Shown: positions 36,820 through 48,549, counted from the first letter of the stretch. The stretch is 64,000 bases of DNA from Cephalotrichum gorgonifer (GCA_900312665.1 ONZQ02000010.1:124001-188000); one strand, 5' to 3'. The notes: generated by a model from the sequence alone, not told the origin. Numbers and translations: made by a program.

Positions 36820-36849
36820 GCCGTATGTTGTTGGCTTGTGTATACGGCA
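36819..36849 (-). other. Inverted repeat at the Rex1-like start codon
   Basis: TGCCGTAT (36819-36826) and ATACGGCA (36842-36849) are perfect 8-bp inverted copies separated by 15 bases. In the transcript the 3' arm ends with the A of the start AUG, so the stem would bury the start codon. Confidence 0.55.
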
Positions 36850-37700
36850 AGTTGAAAGGCGAGAGCAAGGGCGAAAGCGAGGGCGAGAACGAGTGTGAGG
36901 CTGAGGGTGAGGGTGCTCGCGAGGGGTGGAGGGGTAGATCAGATATCAAACAAGGATGCGGCGAGAAGTTGTGGATATGGCGGGATGAGTTGAATGTGAA
37001 CCAAGCATCAGTTAGCCGGGAAGGGTGTGTGTGATGTTCCAGGTAAGGGGATGGAAGTGGAAAAAGAACGGGCCAAAGAGAAAGTAGTAAGATCTATTTC
37101 CATACACGGGCCCAAACAAAACTTTGAGATGAGGTCGTTGACTGGTATATGCAGGGTTTACATGAAGTCCGGGACTTGAAGTAGAGCTTTCAGAGATCCA
37201 GCTTCCCATAGATTTTGCGCGACGAGACTAAGATATGATTCAAGTACCTTATCGATTGGCCAAGTTCCTCTTGCTTTAGATTTTTGTGCTGGGTTACCAC
37301 ATCGCCCCCTGTCGGTACTCCGATGTGGGGAGACACGCCCCGATTCAGGGATATATACTCGTAAGCACTATTATCGTATATTTTTCTGAAGTTATCCGCC
37401 CACCCTTACATGCATAACCACTTAACACGTCAAAGGCCAATCCGCTACACGCGTGCGTGTCAGTTCTCCACAGTCGATATCCAACTTCCAGATCAAGATT
37501 TCCAGCCACGGAGAAAGGCAGCATACATGCCTTGAGATCTCTGAGATCTCTCCAACCCTTCTTCCTCCCTCTGTATCGTTAAGAGGCACGGAAATCCCCC
37601 AATATTCTCTCGTCTTTTGCTTTACCCCGGCTCCTACCGAAATGAGACCCCCGGCCAATCTCCACAGCTCAAGCTCGCGCACTCTCACCACGGACCCATA
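36820..37700. other. Divergent promoter region, Rex1-like / Mis18-like
   Basis: About 0.9 kb between two genes read apart. Near the Rex1-like side is a purine-rich GAGGGT/GAGCGA-type simple stretch (36850-36920), pyrimidine-rich in its own mRNA. No further gene. Confidence 0.55.
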
Positions 37701-39456
37701 ATGGAGACACTCACATCCAAATGCTCACAATGCAACCTCGAATTGGGCCGCTTCATCAACCTGTGGACTCAGATTGGCAAGAGCTATGTCACGCCAATTG
37801 TGACCCCAGGCGAGAGTCGCGCCATCACCACCAAAGGCCCATCCAGGGTCGGTGATCAGAACACTCTCGTCTCTGGATGGTATATTTGACCGCGGTGTTT
37901 TCCGGGTCCGTAAAGGTTTGGTGCTGAGTATGTGTTATATAGCGAGTTACAGGATATTGTCTGTACTGGGTGCGACTCGGTGTTAGGCCTTAAATGCTCT
38001 TCTGCTCCGGTCAACCACGTCTTGGAAGAGTAGGTCTGCTTTCTCATCGTCTCTCCCTCTCTACTTCCAGTCCGTATTTCCGGATCGCCATGTTTTCACA
38101 CTGACCCGGACTCTCAGTAACCAGCTACTTTTACGCCTTGCTTCTGTCCGTCTCACTAACACAAAGAGCCGCCGAGAAGCGAAGCTTGTCATCAGGCGAC
38201 ACCTCAAGCTCAAGGACCCAGCAGCTAAGCCGGAAAGGGGCGATCCGGCCGGCGCGGACGCATCCGGTCCCCATGTCAATGGAGATGGAAACTTCATGCC
38301 GCCGCAGGGCCATCAGGCGGATCGTCAGCCCCAGTTCGATCCCATCAACCTAACCGGGCTCCAGGCGTACCTGGAGTCCCAAAGGGCCGACATCAGTCGC
38401 ATCGACAGCGCCGGCTACCAGATCGTCGCGGCATTTGACAACGCCATGGACCGCGTTGAGCGCGAGGTCAAGAAGCTCCAAGACACGATGGCCACTCTCC
38501 GCGGCGATCTGGACGGCAATCGCGACGATGTGTCGTCACTCAAGACCAGCGTCGACGCAGTGAGAAAGGATTCCGTGGCAGCCTCCACCGAGGCCAAGTC
38601 CCTGCGTTCCGAACTGGAGGGCCTCCGACGGAGCGCTCCCATTAGCGACACGATTGATGAGTTGCGCAGCCAACTGCAGGATTCCATGGCCAAGCTCCAC
38701 CAGTCCTCCCTAGACCGCGCATCGGAGGCTAATGACCTCCGCCGCGAGCTCACCCTAACGAAAGCCGAGTTACACCGCGCCAAGAGTGACCAAGCCACTC
38801 TTAAAACGCAAGTCGACGGGTTAAGAAAGGCGCCAAAGGAGAACCTCGCGGCCAAGGACTACGCAAGGGAGGTGTCTGCCCTCCGTCTAGAGGTGAGGCA
38901 ACTGCGCCAGGAGACGGCGCAGAAGCCCCCCAGCCACGCCCAAGCTCAAAACGGCTCCTTCGCAGCGAAGGAACTCGACATCCTGACGAGAAACATCGCC
39001 AAGATCGGAAACCGTGCAAGCCAGATCGAGACGCTACAGATGGAGTTCCAGCTTTTCAGGTCGAGGCTGCAGCGTCTCGAGGCGGCGGAGTCATCCGCGC
39101 CGCCCGCGCCGCCCGTGAGGGATAAATATGACCTACCGCCGTTCTCCGACGCCGAGGCTGAGCAACATCAAAATAGCTCGGCTAAGCCCTCGGCCTCGGC
39201 CCAGAGGAGGAAGCGATCTTCGGCAGGAAGGGAGAAAATTGACGAGGACTCGACGCCGAACAAGCGACTTGCGTTCTCGTCGGACGTGGAGGGTGAGGAC
39301 TCAGAATTTGGAGTGCTGGATATACCGGAGACACCTCCCTCGAGGGGTACGGCACGCGGCAGAGGGGCTACGAGGGGGGGTACTCAGGCTGCGATATCGA
39401 GGGCGACTGGGAGGAAGGTCAGGGGCAGGACAAGGGGGTCGTTACCGGGCGGGTAG
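37701..39456 (+). CDS. mis18: Mis18/Yippee-domain centromere protein with long coiled coil
   Basis: Likely component of the CENP-A (Cse4/Cnp1) loading machinery. I join exons 37701-37879, 37943-38029 and 38118-39456, which fit in phase and give 534 aa. The first two exons form a zinc-binding Yippee/Mis18 domain with two knuckles, C8-SQ-C11 and C67-TG-C70, and the typical LGRFINLWTQIG and SVLGLKCSSAP surroundings. The rest, from about residue 175, is heptad-rich (VEREVKKLQDTM, LRSELEGLRR, ALRLEVRQLRQE) and ends in a basic RGRGATRGG tail. S. pombe Mis18 is under 200 aa, so this is a long form; fungal Mis18 also uses a C-terminal helix for oligomerisation. The third exon alone would look like an anonymous coiled-coil protein. 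The Mis18 assignment rests on domain order rather than on a search. Confidence 0.75.
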
Positions 39457-40292
39457 CGGCAGAGGGGAACGGTGATAGGTGGGGCTACATGGACGAGAAT
39501 TTGGGCGTCGGGGCGGCGTCTTCTAAGTGGTTATCTAGTTACAGGCCTCAATCTGGCCGCGAGCTTCGAGAAGTCAATGACATCGTCGCACATTTACATG
39601 TACATATATCTGTGTATATATACTATATTTTTCCGGTTTAACTTATGTTTCGAGGTAAGGTTCCCCACAGATTCCTGACTGTTCGACAGATACGCCTATA
39701 CCCGGCCTGAACGACAATCGACTCGTCATAACTCCACCCCGACCCAGACCTTCGCCTCACACGGGAATGTGGTGGGGAATAGCTATCAATGTGAAACGAG
39801 AGAGGCTGGGGTCAAGACCCAGGTCGTCATTGTCCAGCTTGTTAGCTCCGGGTCTTTTAGGCCAGGTTCATGGCTTTTGCCGTCCAAGACCCTTTGCTTT
39901 TTTCGAAGAAGGGAGTGGCGGGGTGCCTGGTGCTATACTAAACCTCACTGGCCAGCGATGTTTGTGGCAAAGCATGGATGAGCTGGCATGAGCTGGCTAA
40001 ATGGGCCCCCGACGACGAGGCCTGGTCGGTGGCACAACACAACATCCAAGAACTACTAATACGGGCTATAGCAACTGGATATACCTATATACTATATCTG
40101 GCACATTTATACTCATGCAGATGGTGAGGCCGGCGGCCCATGGTAGAAATCTACTCCTTTGTTTATGTCGTCATGCGAGACCAGTGATGTGAAACATGGG
40201 ATTCCTTAGGGCCTCCGCCTGCGCACCTTGGCTATACTAACTACTACTGTATTTACTAGTTAGGAACTTGATTATGGCCATATTCATACCAG

Positions 40293-40306
40293 TACTCGTA
40301 CTTGTA
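40293..40306. repeat. Dispersed motif, overlapping pair
   Basis: TACTCGTACTTGTA: one TACTCGTA and one TACTTGTA overlap by two bases with a 6-bp step. Another perfect copy, GTACTCGTAC, is at 40894-40903. Confidence 0.8.
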
Positions 40307-41030
40307 TACTCCGCACAGGAATATGGGGAAAGTAGCCGCCACCGCATCCCGAAGCGAAGGATCTCCCTTTCCGGCCGGTATTTCAGGCCCACCCCCGCTG
40401 AGCCCCCGAATATGGCCATGGCCTGCTCCTCAGCCCATTGGCCTCCTCTCCTCCAACCCCGCCCACCCGAAAAGTGAGCCTATTCCGGTCCGATCGCGAA
40501 TGCCAAGATCGGCCGAAACGCAGGCCCCAGACCTCCCATTCGCCCAATCGCCCCACGTTATGGAGCTTCGCAAGCGGCCAAGGAACCACGATGTGCGGAT
40601 CCGGCCAATCGCCAGTGCTTGAACCCGGCCGATCCCTTTGACCTTGTTATGGGCCCCCCGCCAATTGTCTCCCCTCTCCTTCCATTCCATTGCGCCCCAT
40701 CTCCGGCCTTCTTTTTCGTGGACGCGTGCCCTCGCCTGTTTGGTTGGGCGGACAAAGGTGCGGAAACCCGGGGGGCTGGGGCTCTTGGTGGTACCGGAGG
40801 AGGGGACGGGGAAGGCCTTCACTGGTCACGGAGTTATAGATTGATTGCGGAGTACTAAAGTAATACCGAGGAATGATTTCGTAGTGACGGTCAGTACTCG
40901 TACTCCGTACATACCGTACCAAGAAACCCCCAAAAAGCTACTTCGTACGAGTGAGTACGTGCCGGTATTAGTAGGCACTGCCAACCAGGCTTGTTACTTT
41001 TCCTGTTCCTTTTTGACGCTCTTCCTTCGT

Positions 41031-41036
41031 TATAAA
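41031..41036 (+). promoter_or_regulatory. TATA box of the SGNH-fold gene
   Basis: TATAAA at 136 bp before the start codon, followed by a C/T-rich segment; distance and context fit a fungal TATA-driven promoter. Confidence 0.55.
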
Positions 41037-41171
41037 GGGACGTGGACCTGTCGATCATCGATCACTTCATGCTGGCGACGACTTGAAGAACCTGCTCTCT
41101 CGACTCCTTTCGAAGGAGTTGCCAGTTTTGACAGTTCACCTACATCCACCCGACCCGAGCACTGAGCAACC

Positions 41172-42272
41172 ATGATACCATTATTATTCCCTCGTTCTCT
41201 AAGTGCCGGCCTCCTCCTCCTCCTCGGAGCAGCAGGTAAGTCACCGCTAAAGTCTCCCCCGGCCAAAATAAATCCCCTAAATATAAGCTCCTAACCCCGG
41301 CCCAAAGCAGATGCGGCACCCATAGGCGGCGGCGTCACCCTCCGAATCCTCCCCCTCGGCGACTCCCTAACCTACGGCTCCACCACCTCCCCCCTCTCCT
41401 ACCGCGGGCCCCTCGCCTCCATCCTAGAAGGCGGAGGTAACCCCGTCGAGCTAGTAGGCACGACCCTCCACGGCCCGGCGCCCCACAACGCCGTCGAGGC
41501 CTCGTCCGCCGACCAGCGCCTCGACGAGCTCCTGGCCCGCGCGGCCGTCGCCGTCCCCGGCTTCCTCCCGAACATCGTCCTCGTCAACGGCGGCGCGGCC
41601 GACTGCGCGCAGGACTACGAGGTCGAGACAGCCGGGAACCGGACGCGCGAGATACTGGACCTGTCGTGGCGCAAGAGCATGTACGCATCCGTCGTGCTCT
41701 CGACCGTCCTGCCGCGCGGGGGCGACGCCGCGAGGGCGTGCGCGGCGGCCGTGAACGAGCAGCTGAGGGCGCTGGTGAGGGAGCAGCAGGCCGTCTCGCG
41801 GAAGGTGGTGCTGCTGGACTTTGACGAGGGGGCGGGCGTCGAGGTCGACGCGGAGGGCTTCCCGACCGACGCGGGCTACGAGGCGATGGGGAAGAGGTGG
41901 TTTGAGGGCATCAAGGATGCGGTAGGCAGGGGGTGGGTCCAGAAGCCGGAGGCGAGGCCCGAGGATGCGCCGGTGCCGAGCGAGGAGGAGGGCGGCGAGG
42001 GAGGGGGAAACGCGGGGGGTTCGGAGACGTCCCCCGCGGATCCTTCGCGGACCGACACCGCCGGGCCTGCGAGCACGTCCGTTAGTCCCGCGGGCGGCCC
42101 CGATCCCAACGTACCGGCTGCGGCGCCCGGCAGCGCAGAAGCGGACGAGCTAGAGGAAAGGGGCGTAGGAGGGGGCGGGGACGCCGAGGGCGGGGCGCCA
42201 GTCAGGGGACTCGGCGTTGCGGGTGTGATCGGCCTGTTCGTCGCGGGCGCGGTGGGCTTTGTTCTGGTCTAA
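41172..42272 (+). CDS. Secreted SGNH/GDSL-fold protein, probably GPI-anchored
   Basis: Cell-surface protein of the SGNH hydrolase superfamily (esterases and lipases), 341 aa. Exons 41172-41235 and 41311-42272; the intron follows the signal peptide (hydrophobic core LLLLLGAA). Block I is intact: LGDSLTYG with nucleophile Ser40. The later blocks are altered: the expected GxND of block III reads GGAADC, without Asn, and the DxxH-P of block V reads EGFPTDAGYEAM, where no His aligns. After about residue 215 comes a Pro/Ser/Gly/Glu-rich stalk, and the end is a hydrophobic tail (GVAGVIGLFVAGAVGFVLV) after a small-residue spacer, the form of a GPI-attachment signal. Fold membership is clear, but activity is doubtful. 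A TATA box lies upstream; it is convergent with another surface-protein gene. Confidence 0.85.
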
Positions 42273-42768
42273 GGGGTGTTTCGCCGCCGGCGTGCGGTGT
42301 GGGCTTTATTCGGATATAGGGGATGACACGGGACGATGGGACGGGGAGCAATGCTAATTGGCACAATCAAGGGAAAAGGGAACTGGGATAGAGAAAGTAA
42401 TGTATTGTCCACGATGAAGGGATCGATGGAGAAGTGTTGAATATAGGGCGGATTAATATGAATAGACAAGCAGTTTTCTTTCATCACGAAAAGTACTTGA
42501 TGCCTGCCATAAACACACTGAACGCGTAAAGGAATTCAAGTTTGTTCATATTGAAGTTTTGTTCAAATTGTTCCCAAGTACAGCTCAGCTAAGGCGTACA
42601 GAACAGTGGTCCCGATGCGAAAGATCTAAGTGGTGCCAAGTTCGTTGGCTCCCCTAGGATGAAAAATTGTCACGTATTAAACAAGAAGGTATGGTATACA
42701 CAAATCCCGCTCCCCTTCCTCGTCCACTTCACCCCTTTCCCATAAACACTCTACCCCGTTTTATCTGT
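42273..42768. other. Convergent spacer between two surface-protein genes
   Basis: Half a kilobase of 3' UTR sequence for both neighbours. No gene seen. Confidence 0.55.
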
Positions 42769-43458
42769 TTAGAGGAGGATGGCAGCAGCGCCGACCAGGG
42801 CGGCGGCCGCGGCGGCGAGGGCACCGGTGACCCTCGTCGCGGCGCTGCCGTCGTCGCCGCTGTTGCCGCTTCCGTTGCCGCTGCCGCCGTTGCTGTTGCT
42901 ACCGGCGTCGCCGGCAAGGCAGCCGGTGACCTGGCTGAAGTCGAAGTTGGTCTGGGTGGGGCAGTCGCTGATGACGGCGGAGACGGCGTCGCTGTTCTTG
43001 GCGTACCAGTCCTTGACCTCCGAGGTGTACTCGTTCCACTCCGAGGACAGGGACGAGGGGATGGCGGTGCCGGGGGAGCAGAAGTCAGCGGTGAGGGTGG
43101 CGACGACCTTGATGAGCTCCTCGTTGGGGGTGGGCACGTCGGTCAGCTTGGCGGCCGCGGACAGGCACTTGGTGAGGGCAGCCGCGTCGCCGCCGAGGCC
43201 GGTGGCGAGGGTGGAGGCCTTGGAGACGAGGCCGCCAACGTCGTCACCGACGCCGGCCGCGAAGGTCGAGGCCTTGGAGATGATGTTGTCAAGGTTGGTG
43301 CCGGCGCCGCCGAGGACGTCGTCGATCTCGTCGCCGATGTCACCGAACTGGCGGCGGACGGGTGCCGGGGTAGGCGCGGGGCCGGGGTTGGCGTTGGCGG
43401 CGGCGTTGGCGAGCGCGACGGCCGCGAAGGAGGAGACGAGGATGGACTTGGTGAGCAT
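42769..43458 (-). CDS. Secreted GPI-type protein of unknown function
   Basis: Single-exon 229-aa protein. It opens with a signal peptide (MLTKSILVSSFAAVALANA), then a Pro-rich segment and a dibasic site (PVRRQF) that could be cut by a Kex2-type protease. The middle, about residues 35-180, is helical and Ala/Ser-rich with four Cys (KCLS, FCSP, DCPT, GCLA) that could form two disulphides. A Gly/Ser/Asn stalk and a hydrophobic tail (ALAAAAAALVGAAAILL) indicate a GPI anchor. It resembles small fungal wall proteins in layout; I recognise no named family. The open frame continues upstream of the chosen Met, but this Met is followed directly by the signal peptide. A TATA box lies 167 bp upstream. 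Confidence 0.85.
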   Translation of the reverse strand: MLTKSILVSSFAAVALANAAANANPGPAPTPAPVRRQFGDIGDEIDDVLGGAGTNLDNIISKASTFAAGVGDDVGGLVSKASTLATGLGGDAAALTKCLSAAAKLTDVPTPNEELIKVVATLTADFCSPGTAIPSSLSSEWNEYTSEVKDWYAKNSDAVSAVISDCPTQTNFDFSQVTGCLAGDAGSNSNGGSGNGSGNSGDDGSAATRVTGALAAAAAALVGAAAILL

Positions 43459-46348
43459 GTTGGGCGGTTTGTTTTGTTTTTTTGGAATGTGATGGGAGGT
43501 GTTCGTTAAACGAGAGTATCGAAGTTTATTTTTTTTTCGAAAACAGAAATTAGACGAGTGAGGGTATATGAGACAGGAAATGAACAGTTGGTATGTGGGG
43601 AGAGCAGAGAGAAAAGCTGACCCCTTTATATCGACGGTAAGCCACTTCCCTCCCCATAAGGCGGGTGGTGCCTCAATCCGGAGAAAAGGGGACACTACTT
43701 TGGCCCCTTGTCTTCGCCTCGCTGCGCGTCTCCACTCTCCACCCTTCATTGGCCTCGTGAAGATTGGGTCGGGGTGGGCTGACAGGGAACAAAGCCCCTC
43801 CCCTGCCTGTCTGGCACTATCGGGCCCTCTGAGCTTAGGAAATTACGTAGTACCGACACCCACTGAGTCCGCTAATGGTACAGCAATGAGGCAAAGTATG
43901 AGTACTTCCATGTGGAGCAGGGGCAAACTTGTGAGCCACTGAGCCACACTTGCCTCAGCCCCCCTGGAGCCCCGGCAACCTGAACCGCGCTGACACCCGC
44001 ACCTTCTCGCCATTTCTAGGGTGGCACCTGCACCCGTAGCTTTGCCAACCCGCGACTTCCCTGTGGGAGTATTAGCGGCTGACTGCGCTATTACCCGACA
44101 CAGCCTAGCTCGCATCCTCAACCTTGTACAAGTCTGTTGGAATACTTGTCCCTGGCTGTCCAATCCTACCTCCAGGGACAGAGGATCCTGCAGGAGCACT
44201 TGTCAAGTCGACGCTAATTTCCTATTTGGGCAAGCAGGGCGCAAGTCCAAGCACAAGTACAAGTATACAAGAGTGTTTCATAATTTCCCGGCTTTCCCGT
44301 GCTGAGAGCACAGGCATTATTGGAGTCCTCCCTCTTGGCCATATCAATGGAACAGGGATTTCGAATGAGGATGCCCAGACAACCATGGGGATGCTGACGG
44401 CTGATCATAAAGAGGGATATTCCTGTGATCCCGGAATTCCGACCCAGGAAATCCCGGCAGCGGGAGAGGGGTAATATTAGGTCGTCGACTGGGTCCCTCC
44501 CGCCCGCGTCCATGCCCACGCCCTCGCCCAAAGACCTCTGACTGGCTGGGGGCGCGAGCCTAGAAGCCCATCAACCGTTCTACGGAGTACCGTGCGTACA
44601 CATGTCCAAGTGCTACGTCGTCCAGACAGCCGTGGCTTTGCAGCCAACTTTCGCAGGCATTCCTGGATGTGATTACTAGGCTCAGCCCTGCCCGGGGCCC
44701 CCGTTCCTTCAGCTCAGATGCAAGTATGAACAACGTAACTTTCCTTTTTACATACAAAACTTCTTGGATGTTGAGAAACAGAAACTAAGGGGCTAACGGG
44801 TGAATATTCGACCGAATCGCAAAGCGCTCCCCATTTCTGACCCGTGGCTTGGAAGCCGCTACCGGGAATCCCTGCCATGGAGTGGCGCGACCATCCCATC
44901 GTCATTTCCCGCGAGTGTGTTGTGTTCGACCAACGGCCCTAATAATAATTCTTCGGCGCAGCTTTGTTCGTTCCCCCGGCCCTTCTTTTGGGGAATCGAG
45001 GGCCAGAAACCGCCGATGACCCGCACAGAACCGTTTCATCCAGGGACCACCCCCTCATCCCGCATATTGGCCTCTCGATTTTGACGACATTCATGTCACG
45101 TACTCGTAAAAGTAGTCTCTCTGCACGATGATCTTCAATGCCTCTCGACTAAGAGTAATCCCGCCGAGCCTAACCGCAGATCACCATCTTGCCCGATCTT
45201 CTCGTCCCGCCCAAGAAGAGGAAAAAAAAAATATGTCATACTTGTACTTGTTATTACTTGTACTTATTAATTACGTGCTGGCTCAAGGCAGTGCCACTGC
45301 ACTCGTTTTGCACCAATCCAAAAGAAGATTATTTCCTACCAGTAGCTCTAAAAATAGGACCCTAACAGAAGAGTGCTCACAGAATACATCATGTACAATG
45401 TTGTAACACATCCCCACATCGTCATATGATTATTCCCACTTCTCTGCTTGCTACTCAACCTACAAGCTTCGCCACACTTTGGTACGCTCCCACTGCCTCA
45501 TTATACGCAATCGCATTATCCATGCGCCTGACCATTCTCATATCTCGCTTTCAGCGTCTTAGCCACGCGTATTTTCAGCGACGAGGGTCGACTCTTAGTG
45601 CGCTAGGATAGCTAGCCGCGATCGAAGTGTGGGGATTCGTGGTGGCAGTGGCCAACAGCGACATCAATGTGTCACTGCTGATCCTATCGTTTTCTGCTTC
45701 CCCGGATTCTCGTCGCGTGCGATGGGCCCTGGGCGAACCTGGCCAGTGTAATGGCCTGTCCGGCAAGTATTGCTTGCGGCGGACTGGACGTTTGGTCCGT
45801 TGGCAGAGTCGAGCTGTTTTGCCCATCCCGCTTTTCTACTTGACAACAGGCGGCCCAAAACTTGGCGACCCGCTGATCTGGTACCTTATCCTATTTATAT
45901 CCGTGTGAGCTTGGGTTACGTATCACCTGCACTAAGTGCTCTACACCTGAACACCGCGCCGACGAACGTGAAGAACTGATCAAGATCGCGTCCTGCTCGC
46001 GTCCCCCAATCCTCTGTAACACTCGGTAGTCACACGCAGCTTCAATGTGGAATTATCCAATCCCGTTATTATGTCTCCAGGCTGGGCTTGGGCATGTGAA
46101 AAGCTGTGGGTGTAAACAAATGTAACGGAAATTTAGTAAGCAACATTTCTTAGGTGAACTTACCGTTATATTTGTCTTTATGCCACCCCACCGAACCCCA
46201 CTACAACCTGGATACCAGATCATGATTGCTCGTAGCTTTCGAGATCTCCCATGCCCATGACTACGCCGCATCTCAGCCCTACCACTACCCAGGTCCCACC
46301 AACAACCCTCCAATCGAGGCACAGACAGCTTGGCCACCGAGAGCCACC
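43459..46348. other. 2.9-kb intergenic region
   Basis: Divergent spacer between the GPI-type gene and the SET/MYND gene. No supportable gene. Dispersed-motif copies occur at 44253-44265 (CACAAGTACAAGT form), 45101-45108 and 45239-45262. Confidence 0.6.
43625..43630 (-). promoter_or_regulatory. TATA box of the GPI-type protein gene
   Basis: TATAAA on the minus strand, 167 bp before the start codon. Its convergent neighbour also has one at a similar distance. Confidence 0.5.
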
Positions 46349-48125
46349 ATGTCCCTCGCCGTCCGCGACTCCTCGGGCCGCAAAGGCCGCGAGCTCCACA
46401 CCACGACGGCGCGCCCCGCCGCCACCCGCCTCGCGACCTACCCAAACCCGGTCCTCGCTCTCCCCACGACTCCCGCCACCCGGACCACCTGCGCCTCCTG
46501 CCTCCGAACCGATTTCGACACCCCCGTGACGCCCTGCTCCGCGTGCCGCGCGGCATACTACTGCTCCAAGGCGTGCCAGCGCCTCTCATGGAACCGCGTC
46601 CACCGCCAGGAGTGCCCGGCGCTGAGGGCCGTCCCGGCAGGGAGGGAGCTGCCCACCCCCGTCAGGGCCCTGCTGCAGGTCGTCGTGAGGAAGGATGCGT
46701 GGCACGAGGTGTCGAGGCTGGAGGGGAACGAGGGGGGGTTCAGGGCCGAGGCGGGCCGGTGGGGGGATCTGAGGTTGCAGGGGGAGATGGTGAGGAGGGT
46801 ACTGGGGAGGGACCCGGAGTGGGTTGGCGGAGGCGACGTTGTCGGGAAGTACGCTGCGGCTATGTGCAAGGTGGGTTTGCCCTCCAGGAGAGACCGAGCT
46901 TCGTACGGGGCCGAAAACGGCGCGAGGGGGGTGGGATGAGGACAAGGGCTCCTTCTTGGGTGACCAAGATGTCGTGGACTTGATAGCTGATTGATCTAAA
47001 AAAGCTCCTCACCAACATGTTCAATGTCCATGACCCGGACTTTAACTACGACGCCGTCTTCCTCGATACCTCTCTCGCCATGGCAAACCACTCCTGCGTC
47101 CCGAACGCGAGCGTCCACATCTACGGCCGGACCGCCATCCTCGTGTCCGACAGGGCCATCGCCAAGGACGAGGAGATTACAATCTCCTACACAAGTAACC
47201 AACCAAACCCACTCCTCCCTAGTGAAAAGAATACTAGAGAAGGACGAAGTCAGAGACTAACGGGATAGATCCCTCGTACCCCCTTGCCCAACGAAGACAG
47301 GACTTGGCAAAGTATCATTTTGAATGCACCTGTCCCCGCTGCGCGGACGACCTCTCGCCATACGCCGCCGCCGCCCTCCACCCCCTTCCGGAGATGGACT
47401 CCTTCAGCCTCGCACGGCTCCCACATGACAAGGTGCCTTCCGTCCCGGGCGGTACGTCCCTCCAGGCCGAGATTTACGAGAAGCTTGCGCCCCTCCAGGG
47501 TGACCCTACAAGAGCCCGTCTACGCCAGGAATACCGAATCTGCGAGCCGCTGATTGGATTCGGGCAGTGGGCCTCTCTGGCCCCCTTCTTAGAGGAGTGT
47601 CTAGGGTACTATCTCACACGTGGCCCCGTGGAGGCCCTCCTCATCACAGCCCTCTCGGCGTGTCGCGCACATCCAATCACCCACACGCCCTTCTCACCCT
47701 ACAGACTCAAGGGTGCCCTGGCGGTTGTCCGGGCGCTCTCCTCCGCTACGGCGGACCCCGCTCACTATAAATCCCGGATTGCATCTATCGCCGACACGAC
47801 CGGAGCCGCTGGGGCGGTGGATGTAGACTTGCTGATAGACGTGGACCCCATCGCGATGTCGCGGATGGTCCTATACATGATAAACTTCTACCTCCCCGTC
47901 ACGCAGGAAGAGAGCTGGCCCCTGGCCGTACAGGCACGGCAGGCCCTCGCCGAGATCAAGGAGTACTCCTCATGGGGCGAGGGCGGGGCGAGGGAAGGGA
48001 TGGAGCGGTGGGAGGGCGGCGAGAGAGATGCCGAGTGGATGGCCGTTTGGAGGAGGATGGTGGGCCTCGTCGACGGGTTTGCGGAGCTAGGGGCGAGGTT
48101 GATTGTTGCGGATTTCGGGGCGTAG
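46349..48125 (+). CDS. SET and MYND domain protein (SMYD-like)
   Basis: Putative protein-lysine methyltransferase of 522 aa from exons 46349-46870, 47005-47194 and 47269-48125, in phase. A split SET domain surrounds a complete MYND zinc finger: C48, C51, C63, C66, C72, C76, H85, C89. SET core MANHSCVPNA (NHSC, residues 202-205), ITISYT with the catalytic-type Tyr, then the post-SET cysteines ECTCPRC. The N-terminal SAM-binding motif, usually GRGL, reads GREL here, so cofactor binding might be altered. The C-terminal third is helical, without a named domain. The start was chosen for its strong context (gccaccATGt) and because it directly precedes the SET N-motif; an in-frame upstream ATG at 46226 would add 41 residues. 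The substrate is unknown. Confidence 0.88.
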
Positions 48126-48549
48126 TGAAACCTCCCTTAAGGTGGCGAGTGAAGACCATCCCGTACATCCCTGGACCCCCCCCCCCTCTCCAGTTTATGC
48201 CGGAGCAGCTTGCTTAGTTCGAGATACCCAAGTGCTCCCTCCACCCAAGTGCCGTTTCCAGATCCTCGACTCAGCTCTTCGGTGCTTCGTACATTACTAT
48301 ACTTCTCCCACCGGGGCCGCCCACTGCGGAATACCGGCGCTTTGCGCGCAACTCGGTCTGAGCTAATAACGGCGGATATATCAACCCCCCCTTCCGCTCC
48401 GACTTTCTAACAAGAGACGTGAAGCGTCTCCAACCAGTAGTCAAATTATGATGGCGAACCTGCACACACCAACAGTTTTGCATTTACTTAGTTTCAACGG
48501 GATTCCTTCCTGAGCACCATTTGCCGCTCAAGTTTTCACGATAACTTCT
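48126..48549. other. Spacer between SET/MYND gene and tRNA-Trp
   Basis: 3' UTR and tRNA upstream region; contains a 10-C run near 48178-48187. No gene. Confidence 0.5.

Larger units (their letters stand above)
39457..41171. other. Intergenic between Mis18-like and SGNH genes
   Basis: About 1.7 kb, no supportable gene. Contains dispersed-motif copies at 40293-40306 and 40894-40903 and the TATA box of the next gene. Confidence 0.6.
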
